A stretch of 64,000 bases of DNA, from positions 930,001 through 994,000 of the forward strand of contig NZ_VKOG01000001.1 of NCBI RefSeq assembly GCF_007474545.1, in the 5' to 3' direction. Source of the stretch: Chryseobacterium binzhouense (GTDB lineage: Bacteria; Bacteroidota; Bacteroidia; Flavobacteriales; Weeksellaceae). Shown here piece after piece: positions 63,200 to 64,000 of the stretch (the stretch's first letter is position 1; every line of letters starts with the position of its first letter). Made by a program: the position numbers and the translations under genes. The notes beneath the pieces were generated by a model. The model was not told the origin of the DNA. It did not search any database and saw only the letters and a program-made list of their open reading frames with translations.

Positions 63200-64000
63200 A
63201 TGCAACCCGGAAAAACTCAGACTTTAAAAATTTCAGAAAAAAACAATTCAGGATGGATTTTAGAAGACAATAGCGGTGAAAAAGCTTTTTTGTCTAAGAT
63301 TTTCATTGATGAAGAAAAAGAAGTTGGAGAAGAAGTTGAAGTATTTATTTATCAGGATGATAATAAGCTGAAAGCAACAACAGAAATTCCGTTGGCGGAA
63401 GTAGGCGAGTTTGCGGTAATGAGCTGTGTGCAAAGCCTCCCTAGCGGAGCATTTATGGATTGGGGAATTATCAAGGATTTGTTTATTCCTTATAAGCAGC
63501 AGAAAACCAAAATTATTGAAGGTAAAAGATATCTGGTGTATTTGTACATAGATGAAGATTTTGAGTTAATTACCGGAACTACAAAGTTTAAACGGAATCC
63601 TCAATACGAAAATCTTCCATTTCAACAAGGGGATAAAGTGGATTTGATTATGATGAACGAAAGCGAACTGGGCTGGAATGTAGTCATTAATAAAAAATAC
63701 ATCGGTCTGATCTATGCCTCTGATGTTTTCAAAAAATTGTATCCGTTATCTGAAGAGCAGGGCTACATCAAAGAAATTCGTGAGGACGGAAAAATAGATG
63801 TTTCTCTTCAGCCTCAGGGTTTTGAAAATATTGATGAATTTAAGCAGAAAATTCTTACAAGACTTGAAGAAAATTTCGGATTACTTCATCTTTCAGATAA
63901 GTCTTCACCGGAGGATATCAAAGATGAGGTTCAGATGAGCAAAAAGAATTTCAAAAAAGCAATCGGCGGATTATATAAAGATAAATTAATAGAAATTCTT
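63200..64000 (+). CDS. CvfB-like S1 RNA-binding protein (runs off the window)
   Basis: ATG at 63200 opens a frame that is still open at 64000, giving 267 residues (MQPGKTQTLKISEKNNSGWI and on). It has the CvfB pattern: a first S1-like strand set (EKAFLSKIFIDEEKEVGEEV), then MSCVQSLPSGAFMDWGIIKD and LFIPYKQQ, then GTTKFKRNPQYEN with a further S1-like domain (WNVVINKKYIGLIYASDVFK), and the start of the winged-helix end (EVQMSKKNFKKAIGGLYKD). CvfB proteins bind RNA; their detailed role varies between species. Only the last residues are missing. Confidence 0.9.
   Translation, partial: MQPGKTQTLKISEKNNSGWILEDNSGEKAFLSKIFIDEEKEVGEEVEVFIYQDDNKLKATTEIPLAEVGEFAVMSCVQSLPSGAFMDWGIIKDLFIPYKQQKTKIIEGKRYLVYLYIDEDFELITGTTKFKRNPQYENLPFQQGDKVDLIMMNESELGWNVVINKKYIGLIYASDVFKKLYPLSEEQGYIKEIREDGKIDVSLQPQGFENIDEFKQKILTRLEENFGLLHLSDKSSPEDIKDEVQMSKKNFKKAIGGLYKDKLIEIL

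Overview
The window looks like a stretch of a low-GC Flavobacteriia chromosome, most likely Chryseobacterium or a close relative (Weeksellaceae). The pointers are promoters of the Bacteroidota type (TTTG, about 19 bp, TAnnTTTG), a type IX secretion sorting domain on a secreted protease, two GLPGLI-family proteins, two DUF3857/transglutaminase proteins, and AT-rich intergenic DNA. I have not placed it by database search.

Layout. (1) Positions 1-584 are the right end of one integrated element: the N-terminal part of a tyrosine integrase on the minus strand, next to a displaced 3' half of a tRNA with anticodon CAU (585-629). (2) From about 585 to 21075 lies a 20.4 kb accessory segment bounded by a 56-bp direct repeat (616-671 and 21020-21075, one mismatch) made of the tRNA 3' end and its terminator. 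Its left half (931-10570) is a replication and integration module: small HTH protein, SF3-type helicase, a DNA polymerase I split into a separate exonuclease and polymerase gene, two related proteins of unknown function, a full tyrosine integrase, an array of six 22-bp iterons, and beside it a protein with two repeated winged-helix-like units. After a long imperfect palindrome and a lipoprotein gene, the right half (11931-20886) is a defence island: McrB-N/EVE-like/PD-(D/E)xK protein, small unknown protein, Vsr, then a tight five-gene operon of two cytosine-5 methyltransferases, an Mrr-N/DUF262 fusion, a DUF3696-like ATPase and a protein whose C-terminus resembles E3-type RNase toxins.

(3) Positions 21203-64000 are ordinary chromosome: a LytS/LytTR-type two-component pair, lipocalin, GH3 glucosidase, patatin, double OmpA-domain protein, cydAB, gyrB, two DUF3857 proteins, an ECF sigma factor with two small followers, a DnaJ-domain protein, gcvP, a BlaI/BlaR-type regulatory operon with two GLPGLI proteins, two extracytoplasmic peptidases (M61, M1), tatC, kdsD, recQ, a glycosyltransferase, lpdA, a reprolysin-like T9SS protease and the start of a CvfB-like gene.

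How it fits together. The accessory segment can plausibly excise (integrase, HTH protein), replicate by itself (iterons, two-domain DNA-binding protein, helicase, polymerase) and protect its host (defence operon). No relaxase, conjugation or virion genes are visible, so it would depend on a helper for transfer. The most novel parts are the five-gene defence operon, the iteron/double winged-helix pair, and the split polymerase. In the chromosome, two identical-geometry dyads around the promoter of the BlaI/BlaR operon are a clear candidate regulatory switch.
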